This document shows, piece by piece, positions 1 through 9,775 of a stretch of 64,000 nt of DNA. Below the pieces are notes generated by a model, which worked only from the letters and a program-made list of their open reading frames with translations, was not told the origin of the DNA and did not search any database. A program made the translations under genes and the position numbers. This DNA is from Alentia gelatinosa (lineage: Eukaryota > Annelida > Polychaeta > Phyllodocida > Polynoidae): assembly GCA_950022655.1 (NCBI GenBank), contig OX465584.1, positions 51,504,723 to 51,568,722 of the forward strand. The letters run 5' to 3'. Within the stretch, counting starts at the first letter, position 1, and each line of letters starts with the position of its first letter.

Positions 1-1012
1 TCTTTATTTCCATCCCTGGTTCAGTCTTCCACCCTTGTACAAGGTAGTAGTTGATTGCCTCCTGGTTCTTGCAGCATTCCTTGATTGTTGGGGTGGATCC
101 TAGATGCAAACCCCTTCACTGTTGGAGTGGATCTTAGATGCAAACCCCTTCACTGTTGGAGTGGATCTTAGATGAGGTGGTAATTGATTTCGTTGTTCTT
201 GCAGTACTCCTTTACTGTTGAAGTGGATCTTAGACATGAACTCCTTCACTATTTCCCCAGCAGTGGTAGATTTACCGTTCTCACCTCGGTAAATGTGTAG
301 GGGTGAGATTTCTATCTCAATTCATTACATAGATTTGATCACCACCCTTGTGGTGGAAAAGAACCTTGAGAAAGTCTGGTAAGAACCTGTAATGGTTACT
401 GGACGTTAAATCAAACCAACCAATAAACCTTCACGATTGCAGTGGATCTTAGACGAGGTGGTAGCTGATTTCCTCTTTGTTATTGCAGCACTCCTTGACT
501 ATTGGAGTGGGCCTTAGACGAGGTGGTAGCTGATTTCCTCTTGTGTTATTGCAGCACTCCTTGACTATTGGGGTGGATCGTGGACGAGGTGGTAGCTGAT
601 TTCCTCTTGTATTCTTGCAGCATTCCTTGACTATTGGAGTGGGCCTTAGACGAGGTGGTAGCTGATTTCCTCTTGTGTTATTGCAGCACTCCTTGACTAT
701 TGGGGTGGATCGTGGACGAGGTGGTAGCTGATTTCCTCTTGTATTCTTGCAGCATTCCTTGACTATTGGAGTGGATCTTAGACGAGGTGGTAGCTGATTT
801 CCTCTTTGTTATTGCAGCACTATTTGACTATTGGAGTAGATCTTGGACGAGGTGGTAGCTGATTTCCTCTTTGTTCTTGCAGCATTCCTTGACGATTGGA
901 GTGGACCTTAGACGAGGTGGTAGCTGATTTCCTCTTTGTTATTGCAGTACTCCTTGACTATTGGAGTGGATCTTGGACGAGTTGGTAGCTGATTTCCTCC
1001 TTGTTCTTGCAG
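1..1012 (+). repeat. Intronic minisatellite whose unit is a 3' splice acceptor
   Basis: From about position 420 to 1012 a 65-66-bp unit is repeated head to tail. Each unit carries a branch-point-like CTGAT, a pyrimidine tract and TTGCAG, followed by a CACTCCTTGACTATTGGAGTGG-like stretch. Acceptor AGs end at 488, 554, 620, 686, 752, 817, 882, 947 and finally 1012, where the last one is the genuine acceptor of the SAMM50 exon at 1013. Looser relatives of the unit occur at 60-240. The section 240-420 is less repetitive and I see nothing coding in it. The repeat therefore seems to have grown by copying the intron end. Whether the decoy acceptors are ever used cannot be told from sequence. Confidence 0.9.
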
Positions 1013-1168
1013 CACGTGTACACGCGGGACACACGGGATAGCGCCGTGATCCCGAACCAGGGCAGCTTGCTGCGCGTGCAGCAGGAGCTGGCAGGGCTGG
1101 GCGGGGACGTGCATCACCTAAAACACGAGGTGGAGGCGCAGATCAACAAGACACTCATCTTAGACACC
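1013..1168 (+). CDS. SAMM50: SAMM50 exon (internal, beta-barrel part)
   Basis: This 156-nt, 52-codon exon in phase 0 lies between acceptor TTCTTGCAG and donor GTAAGT. It encodes HVYTRDTRDS followed by LLRVQQELAG and GGDVHHLKHE, matching the family pattern (VYTKDTRDS, QELAG, GGDV) known for SAMM50, the Omp85/BamA-family core of the mitochondrial sorting and assembly machinery. That complex inserts beta-barrel proteins into the outer membrane. Upstream exons (POTRA domain and early barrel) lie before the window. The high GC of this exon contrasts with its AT-rich introns. The identification rests on consistency across five exons, so confidence is high. Confidence 0.93.
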
Positions 1169-2024
1169 GTAAGTAAGGCTACATGCATCTAAAGAGGCCA
1201 CAAAAGGCCATTACAAAGTGCCCATTGAAAATGTATGGAGTCACAGTAATCCATTAACCATTGTTTCTATGTTGTCAGAAACCATATCCAAGTGGGAATA
1301 CTTGAGCAATAGTGGTATCATAAACCTAAATCATAGTGACCACAGTCACCCTTATTTTAGCTTCCTATTTTGGAATGTTTTCAATTACAATATATACATC
1401 TCATAAAGACCTTTATACATTTCAAATGTGGAAAGGAAATATGCAAAATAAAAAAAGTTATGACACAAAAGTGTATCTGATAAGATTTTCTGAAAAAAAT
1501 GTTATGTTGCCATGGAAACTAAAATTGTAAAAAATATTATAAAAATCATGACCTCTTATGAAGTTGATTCAAACAGGGGATGTTTTGATCTTCATTTTGG
1601 TATATAATCTGATTAAATTGATGCGCGAGGTTCATCAAAATTGTTGGCTTATTGTGGCTCTACTATGGAGTCGGTGGAGGATGGGGTTAAATGCACCCCG
1701 AACCGATTACTTTAGGATAGATATATATACATATATTTATCAAGTTGTAATGAAATCTACAGAAAACCAGACAAGCTGATTGAATTAAAAGTGAATTTAT
1801 TGGGGGTAATTATACATCAAGATTAGGAGGGGGGAGATTTGAGTTAATAGTTTGTAACGTTTCGTCTACGTTCAGTAGACTTCTTCAGGCAGTTTGTGTT
1901 TCTCTTGTGGTAATTCTCTTCTTAAGTACCTTTTTGGGATCTGGTTTATTGACAAAAATTGTTTTGTTGATATGATGCTATAAATATATTAAAAAGACCC
2001 TGGATTATTGTGTATTTGCTGCAG
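1169..2024 (+). other. SAMM50 intron
   Basis: AT-rich intron from GTAAGT to TTTGCTGCAG. It contains no supported gene. Its only notable content is a hairpin motif near 1856-1890 (separate entry). Confidence 0.85.
1856..1890 (-). other. Hairpin motif resembling a degenerate hammerhead core
   Basis: On the - strand it reads CTGAAGA, then a 6-bp stem GTCTAC/GTAGAC closed by a TGAAC loop, then GAAACGTT. The order CTGANGA - stem - GAAA is that of a hammerhead ribozyme core, but the invariant U/G context is altered (CTGAAGA) and I cannot trace stems I and III. Similar hairpins are scattered relics associated with Penelope-like or related retroelements. Activity is unlikely. Confidence 0.3.
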
Positions 2025-2166
2025 GTAGTGCAGTTCTCGCTGGCGGGAGGCATGATGAAGTCCATCCGACCTGAAGACACGATACGCGTCAATGACCGCT
2101 TCTTCCTCGGCGGCCCGCTCACTCTGCGGGGCTTCAACCTGAAGGGCGTCGGGCCTCATGAAGACG
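2025..2166 (+). CDS. SAMM50: SAMM50 exon (internal, barrel strands)
   Basis: The exon starts after TGCTGCAG in phase 0 and ends at GACG before donor GTGAGC, leaving one base (phase 1). It encodes VVQFSLAGGMMKSIRPEDT, then IRVNDRFFLGGPLTLRGFNL and GVGPHED. The segment 'DRFFLGGPLTLRGF' matches the highly conserved Omp85/SAM50 motif (DRFYLGGP..IRGF), which holds the L6-loop signature (R/VRGF/Y) that locks inside the barrel lumen. That residue pattern is intact here (LRGF). A second AG nine bases downstream could act as an alternative acceptor without a frame change, but the longer form fits the family better. Confidence 0.93.
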
Positions 2167-4825
2167 GTGAGCTCTTTATTAGTCCATGTCTGATTCTTAC
2201 CGCTGTGAATCTGGGTAATGTACGCAAAAGACTTATTCATTAGCAGGTGGGCGGTTGGTCAAATAGGTTATGGCTATAGCCTACTGTAGTACACCTGCTT
2301 GTAGAGTCTCTAGGTGACCTGACCATATTTTTGCTTGTTATAGCTAGCTAAGTACAGATAGGAATATCATTTCTGTTTTGGACACAAATTTGTATGACCA
2401 TAGAATATCTTACAATTTTAGTATTTAGTATTCTGTCATGGATTAAAGAAAAAATAGATCACTTTGGGGGAACTTTTTGAGTGACAGGTCCATTTTAAGA
2501 ACTCCTTAATTGCCATATTTCTACCCCTAAAACGGGTTTATTATTTCGGTTTGACCTGTAGGTCAAGACCGAAATATATTAGGGGAGACGGGGAACGGTT
2601 TTTGCGGCTTACATTATAATACATTACAGTAACATATTCTGAATAATTAGACCCTCGAAACCTTCGATACCGGGTCCGCACTGGGCGACAGTAGTGTATT
2701 TTTATATATTGTGTAGGCACCCGTTGCGGTTCAATGAATACCTACGAGCGGATGTGTCTCGATCTGGTCAGATGTGCTACGCACCCGGCGACAGTAGTGT
2801 ATTTATATATATTGCAGCAGGCTTCTCCCTCCCTCCCTCCCTCCCTCCCTCCCTCCCTCCCTCCCTCCCTCCCTCCCTCCCTCCCTCCCTCCCTCCCTCC
2901 CTCCCTCCCTCCCTCCCTCCCTCCCTCCCTCCCTCCCTCCCTCCCTCCCTCCCTCCCTCCCTCCCTCCCTCCCTCCCTCCCTCCCTCCCTCCCTCCCTCC
3001 CTCCCTCCCTCCCTCCCTCCCTCCCTCCCTCCCTCCCTCCCTCCCTCCCTCCCTCCCTCCCTCCCTCCCTCCCTCCCTCCCTCCCTCCCTCCCTCCCTCC
3101 CTCCCTCCCTCCCTCCCTCCCTCCCTCCCTCCCTCCCTCCCTCCCTCCCTCCCTCCCTCCCTCCCTCCCTCCCTCCCCCCCTCCCTCCCTCCCTCCCTCC
3201 CTCCCTCCCTCCCTCCCTCCCTCCCTCCCTCCCTCCCTCCCTCCCTCCCTCCCTCCCTCCCTCCCTCCCTCCCTCCCTCCCTCCCTCCCTCCCTCCCTCC
3301 CTCCCTCCCTCCCTCCCTCCCTCCCTCCCTCCCTTTTATTTCTTGAAACATGTATACATTACTTGTTGAAACCGAAATCATGGCAATGCCATGCCTACTA
3401 TTAATCCTTGTCATAATATGATATGCCTCATTTGAAAGAGAATAAAAACAGTAGTTGCTAGGAAGTGGAATTTTCTAAGTAGATTCTATATAGGATATTC
3501 AAGTATTTGTTAAAAGTGGGAGGTAGGGGGTTGGGTGAAATGGGCATACTAAAACAGATGTTAACTAAATATTGATTTACAGCGAGCATTGGTGTAATTC
3601 TTACCATCTCCATAAGTGACACTGACAGCTGCTTACACCCTAGGAAGTATCATTATTTAGGTGAAACTTATATTTGGCATGATATTCATGTATTCTTTTG
3701 CCTAATTTCGTAATAGGGGGGTATCTGCCATCTTTGAAAGCATGTGGTATAGTAATGCAGCTAACTTCCACTAGAGGGTTCTTTGGTTCCTACCACTCTT
3801 CAAGCATTGGCATATGCCTCATACCTATATCCTCATAAGAACACTAAATACCTGGTTGGAGCTCAGCACCAATTTGAACTTGGAGCCTGATATGTGGCCA
3901 TCTAACACCAAATGGCGCAATAACTTAGGCTTAGACTTGCACTTGTATTGAGTTTTAAATACGTCCATCTGCTAATTTGGTCTTTAGAGGCCAACAATTC
4001 TAAGATATTGGATATCATTACGTTGGAATGATTCAGAAAGGAAACAGTGTTATAGATAAGGGATTACAGTCCAACAAAAACTGCTCGGTGCACGTTCGCT
4101 AGGGTGCCTGTTTGGTTGTAATGTTTATTGTCTTGTGCCACCTTTTCTGGCCTTATTGTATGATTGAGGAAGGTGTGGCTATTGTGTAGCAAGGAAATAA
4201 GGTGCCATTACCATTATGACGAACGCAATGAACATGCATAGAAGAAAATCAGTATCATCAGTCAGAACATTACAATATCTTTTCCAGGTAGTGAATTAAA
4301 GGCATATCCTACAATTCGCAGTGGCGCCACCTGGAGGTTACTAAATATTGACAATTTTATGTTCTAACTGATTCCTTGTGATTTACCCTAGTGTGAAATA
4401 ACGACAATATAAAGTTTTATCCAGTTTGCCGTAACCCCATCGGTAAAATAGGCCCATCTATATTGGCTCGATCTATATAGGAAAAGTACTGAAAAATACG
4501 AATTTCTTCATTTCTTCAAAAACAAGGAGAGGTGACCTATGATTTTTAGAACTTAAATTTGTAGTACTATGCATGTGCAATTTTGCTATGTGAAAACCAC
4601 CTTTTCAGAATTGATATATATTCTTTATGATATTATGATAACATTGATGTCTATATAAAAAAAAATACTAGCACTGTAACCCCCATTTCGTAAACTAGTA
4701 ATGTGTTCTATAAAACTTGGAGGTCATCATATTGGATTTCCAGGAAATTGACATGGGTTTTAATTCTCAAGATAAATTGTCTATTAGATAAGACTATGCA
4801 AGATTACCTTATTTGGTGTTTGCAG
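2167..4825 (+). other. SAMM50 intron with (CCCT)n tract
   Basis: Intron of about 2.66 kb, GTGAGC to GTGTTTGCAG. It holds two direct copies of a ~25-bp string around GCGACAGTAGTGTATTT (about 2687 and 2789) just before the (CCCT)n tract. A divergent dispersed repeat, CGTCCATCTGCTAATTTGGTC-like, occurs near 3963 and recurs at about 6416. No coding evidence in the rest. Confidence 0.8.
2826..3334 (+). repeat. (CCCT)n / (AGGG)n microsatellite, about 509 bp
   Basis: Near-perfect tetranucleotide tract of roughly 127 units with one blemish at about 3174-3181 (an extra C run). The pure pyrimidine strand and G-triplet purine strand can in principle form H-DNA and G-quadruplexes. All frames stay open because the 12-nt common multiple encodes LPPS (one strand) or EGGR (other strand). 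These are not genes. Confidence 0.99.
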
Positions 4826-4972
4826 GGAATTCACTGGGGGCAGACACTTACTGGCTGGCCGGAGCCCACCTCTACACGCCGCTCCCTTTCCGGATCGGCA
4901 AGGGGGGCTTCGGGGAACTCTTCCGAACGCATTTCTTCGCGAATGCAGGGAATATTGAAAACATCAACTTCT
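4826..4972 (+). CDS. SAMM50: SAMM50 exon (internal, barrel strands)
   Basis: The exon follows GTTTGCAG, takes one base from the previous exon (G|GG gives Gly), and ends before donor GTAAGT, again in phase 1. It encodes [20 protein letters not shown] then [17 protein letters not shown] and [10 protein letters not shown]. These are strongly diagnostic for SAMM50 ([32 protein letters not shown]), which makes this the best single exon for the family assignment. Codon use is GC-rich. No lesions are seen. Confidence 0.96.
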
Positions 4973-5984
4973 GTAAGTCCTCTTTCCAATGCATTTACAA
5001 TGTACTGTTTAAAGAATCCAAGGGATGCAAGTTGTCAATGTTTCCATTGAAATTCATGTTTATATTTTCCGGATAAAGAATTATTTTTCCTTGTATAATA
5101 TTGATGTGCGGACTGCTAGATTACTCAATTGAATTCAGCCACAGCCTATGATCCCCCACTCAACCATGTCAAATGTTGAGCTTTCCTTTGATCCCCCACT
5201 CTAATGTGTATGTAATGCGTAAACCCTGTATTGCAATGAAAAATATTTCAATTTTTTTCTGACCCCAACTGGAATCCCTGAAAGACAGTGATGGAGGGTG
5301 TGATTTTTTTTTTATTCAAAGATACCTCAGCTTTGAGGTATAGCATAGAATGTTATCAAGATAATGGAGGCTTTGTGGAGGGGTGTAAATGCATGAACTA
5401 GGGCCCTTTGAGTTATTTAGAAATGGATCGAGAATCGTTTAAATAAACAATATTCCTCATGTTTGGATGTGCCGTAATCATCACCGAGGTGAAGCAGAGT
5501 GACAATTACAGCGCATCCAAATGCGTGGATTATTGTTTAGTTTACAATTCGAGTATGGTTCTGGATTTATCTCACCCCTTTCATGGACATTAGAATATGA
5601 TCACAGTATCAGAATAATTCAAATTACTTTTCTAAATCCAGTTAGGAACGTCTAATTCTCCATGTTGATGGCTTGTCTACTTTCTTAAATCCTGACCGCT
5701 GGTTGGCCAGTCGACTATGACGTCATCTCACATCACTCTGCCATGATCATGGCGTAGTATTGGCATTTTAGAGGCACGTGGTCAGAGGGAAGGTCTGTGT
5801 GCACTCATCCATGAAGGTCTGAAATCATGAGGCAACTGAAAATGTTTCATATGTATGTAGGGCATTGTTGATTGCCAATTGAAATCGCATTGATCCATGA
5901 ACTGCTGAGCTCACATACTAGTAGGGCTTTAAACATAATAATGATAATATCCAATCAATGCAGGCCCTTCCCTATTCATGGATA

Positions 5985-6356
5985 CCTCCCTCCCTCCCTC
6001 CCTCCCTCCCTCCCTCCCTCCCTCCCTCCCTCCCTCCCTCCCTCCCTCCCTCCCTCCCTCCCTCCCTCCCTCCCTCCCTCCCTCCCTCCCTCCCTCCCTC
6101 CCTCCCTCCCTCCCTCCCTCCCTCCCTCCCTCCTCCCTCCCTCCCTCCCTCCCTCCCTCCCTCCCTCCCTCCCTCCCTCCCTCCCTCCCTCCCTCCCTCC
6201 CTCCCTCCCTCCCTCCCTCCCTCCCTCCCTCCCTCCCTCCCTCCCTCCCTCCCTCCCTCCCTCCCTCCCTCCCTCCCTCCCTCCCTCCCTCCCTCCCTCC
6301 CTCCCTCCCTCCCTCCCTCCCTCCCTCCCTCCCTCCCTCCCTCCCTCCCTCCCTCC
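5985..6356 (+). repeat. (CCCT)n microsatellite, about 372 bp
   Basis: Second near-perfect CCCT tract, with one single-base slip at about 6132 (CCTCCTCC). It has the same properties and the same meaningless open frames as the tract at 2826-3334. Confidence 0.99.
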
Positions 6357-7088
6357 AGGGAGGCTTCCTTGTTATCAAAGTTATTTATTACATTTGAACT
6401 GTATTTAGTTTTAACTTCGTCCACCTGCTAATATGGTCTTTAAAGGCCAATATTTCTATTTTTTAAATGCACACTTAGCTCTTCTTCAACCACGTCCTAA
6501 AGTTATAGAATATTTACAATTGACCTGAGACTTCCCGCCTCCTGGTGGTATACATCAGCACTAGTACCCACCCTTAACCACACACGATGGCCACAAGTCC
6601 CTACCCTTAAAGGGCTAAACGGGGTTTTCAGTCTGTTGATGGATATGTTATCAATGTGTATACAGGTAGCACTATGGTATAGAGATACTGATATAACCAC
6701 ACAGGGAGTCCACAGACGCCTACCTGCTGCCTACTTTGGGCTACATATAGGCTGTTGCCTGGTGTCTGATCGTCTAGAGACCAGTCTACTCGCCTTACAT
6801 ATACACCATAAACAAGTACTCAGGATAATTTGGAGTGATGTCCCCACACTGTCCCCTCAGATTTGATAAGGTGTCCCTCCAAAGTATCCCCATAAGCGGG
6901 ATTAAGAAGCATCCTGTACTGAAATAAAGGCCCCCTTAAGCTGGGTTTCCCCTTAACCAGGGTGTCTCAGAGGCAGGATTCTACTGTAAAAGAGAAATAG
7001 AATCCCCCCCCCCCTCCCATACACAAACAGAGATTCTTTTTAATTTTCAAAATTTATGTACAAACAGAAAAGACCATTGACGCTACTA

Positions 7089-7348
7089 TTTTGTGTGTAT
7101 CTGGTGCTGGGTGGAAGGCGTGCGCGTGATCTATGCTGGGCGTACAGAGTGGGCGTCATTATAGTATTACTCCATCATCATCAAGGAGTTCACATTTAGT
7201 ACTTATATATAACTGATGTTTTGTGTGTATCTGGTGCTGGGTGGAAGGCGTGCGCGTGATCTATGCTGGGCGTACAGAGTGGGCGTCATTATAGTATTAC
7301 TCCATCATCATCAAGGAGTTCACATCTAGTACTTATACAGAACTGCTG
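7089..7348 (+). pseudogene. Two decayed tandem copies of the next SAMM50 exon
   Basis: A 130-bp unit occurs at 7089-7218 and again at 7219-7348. The genuine exon follows at the same 130-bp spacing (TTGTGTGTAT at 7091 and 7221, TTGTGTGTAG at 7351). Each copy carries CTGGTGCTGGGTGGAAG and GCTGGGCGTACAGAGTGGGC, clear matches to the start and middle of the exon at 7361. In both, the acceptor AG is changed to AT, an internal stretch is missing and the 3' part of the exon is lost. They are non-functional exon relics from tandem duplication. Confidence 0.88.
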
Positions 7349-7360
7349 TTTTGTGTGTAG

Positions 7361-7505
7361 CTGGTGCTGAGTGGAAGCAGAAGGCGGAGAGGTTGGCGCG
7401 TGATTTACGCTGGGCGTACGGAGTGGGCGTCGTCATCAACATGGCGGGCGCCGCGCGGCTAGAACTTAACTACTGCATACCTGTCCGCATGCGGCAAGGA
7501 GACAG
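7361..7505 (+). CDS. SAMM50: SAMM50 exon (internal, C-terminal barrel)
   Basis: After acceptor GTGTGTAG the exon completes a Ser codon (T|CT) and encodes GAEWKQKAERLARDLRWAYG, then VGVVINMAGAARLELNYCIP and VRMRQGD. It ends GACAG before donor GTGAGT (phase 2). 'ARLELNYC.P' and 'R(W)(A/S)YG.G' are the conserved C-terminal strands of SAMM50. The correct-phase join with exons on both sides supports the boundaries. Confidence 0.95.
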
Positions 7506-8149
7506 GTGAGTGCTGGTCTTTTTTTGATTATTCAGAAAAAAGTTGCAAAGTACATTCACCATAAGGTGCTCGTCCAGGCACCGGTCAAAAAGACATGCTA
7601 CAACATATAGTTGCAAATAATGGTAACCGTTAACCATTGCGGCCTTATATTACTGTGTCTTAGTAATTAACTTATGAAGTCTACATATGACTGCTTATTA
7701 TGATGTTTTCTTGTTTTTATATATTTTTTTAATTTTGACTCTGCCTGTTATAATGTTCATCGTGTTATACAGTGTGGTCAGGTCGTTCTATATGAATATG
7801 TTATAATCATGTGTTTGATATCAGAATTGTTTCTTAGATTTTTACAGTATACTTTTAGAACAGTTTTTTTTATCAACTTTTCAATACTGAGAATATCACT
7901 TCATAATACAATGATTTCTCCGATTTCAAAAGCTATACTCACTTTATAAGGTGCGATGTTACCTCTGGTAGTTTAGTCTGTTAAAAACTGGGTCATGTGA
8001 AAGATATTCGACGATGTGGCAAACACTAACCTTATATCTCCTGTCTGCACGGAAGCCGATACCACAAACAAAAAGACTTCGATAGTTTGATAAATCTTTG
8101 AATTGGGTGTAAGTTCTTGATAGTGCCGCTCTAAAGTTTTCTTTGAAGT

Positions 8150-8465
8150 TTCGAGATTAAAGAAGAAACCAACAAGTTTTGGTCATAGTTGTCGTTCTCC
8201 ACGAGGTAGATGCGGAGTAATATGAAAGAGGGCAACAGCCGAGTGAATATAACATAGCATTCAAACGAGTTGGAGAACAATGGCATTGATCAAAACGAGT
8301 TGCTTTCTGTATTTATCTCACCCCTGTACATACTAAAAAAAAGGACAACACACTGGATATATGACGTCATAGACCATGGAGAACGGACTATAATAGTCAT
8401 AGGGGTATGGAGAACGAGTTACCAATGTTAAGTCGAGGGGACAAAAATACCAGGGATGAGATAAA
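8150..8465 (+). repeat. Dispersed repeat, copy 1
   Basis: Similar over about 300 bp to 10635-10893 (shared strings include AAGAAGAAACCAACAAGTTT, CGTTCTCCACGAG and TTTCTGTATTTATCTCACCC). Its ends carry ATCTCACCCC and GGGATGAGATAA in opposite orientation. The class is unknown. Confidence 0.7.
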
Positions 8466-8474
8466 AGAATGTTA

Positions 8475-8891
8475 AGGGTCCCTCCCACCTACTACGACGG
8501 GCTATGATGGTCTACGATTAAGTCCCCGATAGCGCTGAGTGTCGCCGACGGCGTCAGCGACACTCAGTGCTATCGGGGACTTAATCGTAGACCATCGTAG
8601 TAGGTGGGAGGCCTTATTGCGGCGACAGCCCACCACGCTCTACGATTAACCTTCCGACGGGCTACGACGGGCTATGAAATTCAAACATGTTTGAATTTCG
8701 TAGACCCTCTACGATTAACGGTTTTTTGTTGTAGCGCGTCGTAGCCCGTCGGCGCGCAGCGAGTTTGTTGGCGACAAAACCTGAATAATTGAGGAGTTTG
8801 TCGGCGATACCTCCAGGATTTTTTCAGTTTGTCGCCGACACGGCCAAAGGGTTAATCGTAGAGTTAATCGTAGTAGGTGGGAGGGACCCCT
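8475..8891. mobile_element. Foldback MITE flanked by TA
   Basis: Begins AGGGTCCCTCCCACCTACTA and ends with its inverse (TAGTAGGTGGGAGGGACCCCT), with TA immediately on both sides (8473-8474, 8892-8893). Inside are further inverted repeats: arms of about 60 bp at 8484-8544 and 8555-8612, and a second pair around AAATTCAAACATGTTTGAATTT. No ORF. A TA duplication suggests mobilisation by a Tc1/mariner-type transposase (inference). A short related fragment occurs at about 48515-48550. Confidence 0.8.
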
Positions 8892-9000
8892 TATTATTAA
8901 ACTGTTATCCCTCCCTGACCGATGACACATCTCACAGGGAACAATACAAACTTACAAAATGGCCAGCTCCCATTTCTATATGTATTTCGTTTTATTTCAG

Positions 9001-9046
9001 CGCGAATCCTGGCGTTCAATTCGGTATCGGGATCAACTTCTTGTGA
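9001..9046 (+). CDS. SAMM50: SAMM50 terminal exon
   Basis: Acceptor TTTATTTCAG is followed by a phase-2 join (AG|C gives Ser) and codons for ANPGVQFGIGINFL, then TGA at 9044-9046. The family ends in GVQFGAGIRFL. The terminal hydrophobic/aromatic beta-signal that ends Omp85 barrels is therefore present. The reading frame agrees with the four preceding exons. No canonical AATAAA is evident in the next few hundred bases, so the transcript end is unknown. Confidence 0.93.
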
Positions 9047-9393
9047 TGTTCGAGAGAGGGCTGGGGCGGGAATGATCTCCGGAGACTATCAGTTTGCTAT
9101 ATGCTTCAGGGTAGTCATATGTTGAAGTATACTTCTTCTGTGTACATTATCTTACTTTTGTTATCTTTTCTGGGTCAGGAGTGATACTGAGAAACAGCAT
9201 TGAAAGGTGAATTTGAAAATGAGTATTTCTCAGATGGAAAACACACCTGATTTCTGTTTTATTGTGATTTTCTTTCAAGTTGAGCTTGGATCCGTAGCAA
9301 TTGGTAGAGTGAATCTAAAAAGGTAGTCCACCGATAGGCAACTCCAATTGTGCAGCAGTCAATTTTGACCTGACTCCCAATGCCCACTTCACA
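9047..9393 (+). other. Possible SAMM50 3' UTR / downstream sequence
   Basis: No gene, repeat or clear poly(A) signal seen. The 3' UTR should begin here, but its end cannot be set. Confidence 0.4.
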
Positions 9394-9775
9394 CTGTGCG
9401 ACTGGAGATACCTAGGTCCGCTCCGTCTCCAACTGGAGGTACCTGTGAGTGCATAGCGCATCAAAGCATACAGTGTGAACTGTGCGCTTCTCGCTAGTCT
9501 GAAACTGGGCATACCGGGTACGCCCAGTCTCAGACTGGAGGTACCTCAGGTATACCCAGTCGCAGGCATTTTTGAATACCAAACATGTTTGAAATTTGCC
9601 ATCACTAGTCACCAATTCGGTGTACCGAGGTACCTCCAAGTGCAAGGGGGGTGGTTCACACACAAATTTGAGCGTAGCTTGCGATTTGGCGCCCGAATTT
9701 GGAATGGCCGTTTCAGGCGCGGTACCTCCAGTCTCAGACTAGAGGTACCCACTCACAAACCCCCAGTCGCACGGT
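9394..9775. repeat. Foldback repeat cluster
   Basis: Bounded by GTGCGACTGG (9397) and CCAGTCGCAC (9762). It is filled with short inverted copies of CAGTCTCAGACTGGAGGTACC-like sequence and its complement, for example near 9430, 9490-9560, 9625 and 9725. No ORF of its own. Probably a degenerate foldback transposon. Confidence 0.6.

Larger units (their letters stand above)
4973..7360 (+). other. SAMM50 intron with repeats
   Basis: Intron of about 2.39 kb, GTAAGT to TTGTGTGTAG. It contains a foldback at about 5429-5556 (arms TCGAGAATCGTTTAAATAAAC and ATTGTTTAGTTTACAATTCGA, plus inner GTTTGGATG/CATCCAAA), the second (CCCT)n tract, and two decayed copies of the following exon. Nothing else coding is supported. 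Confidence 0.8.
7506..9000 (+). other. Last SAMM50 intron
   Basis: AT-rich intron from GTGAGT to TTTTATTTCAG. It holds a dispersed repeat at about 8150-8465 and a foldback MITE at 8475-8891. I see no gene in 7506-8150. Confidence 0.8.

Noticed and set aside
2694..3414. Long open frames of LPPS or EGGR repeats (also at 5872-6431)
   Set aside because: They are products of the (CCCT)n tracts being open in every frame, with no independent coding evidence.
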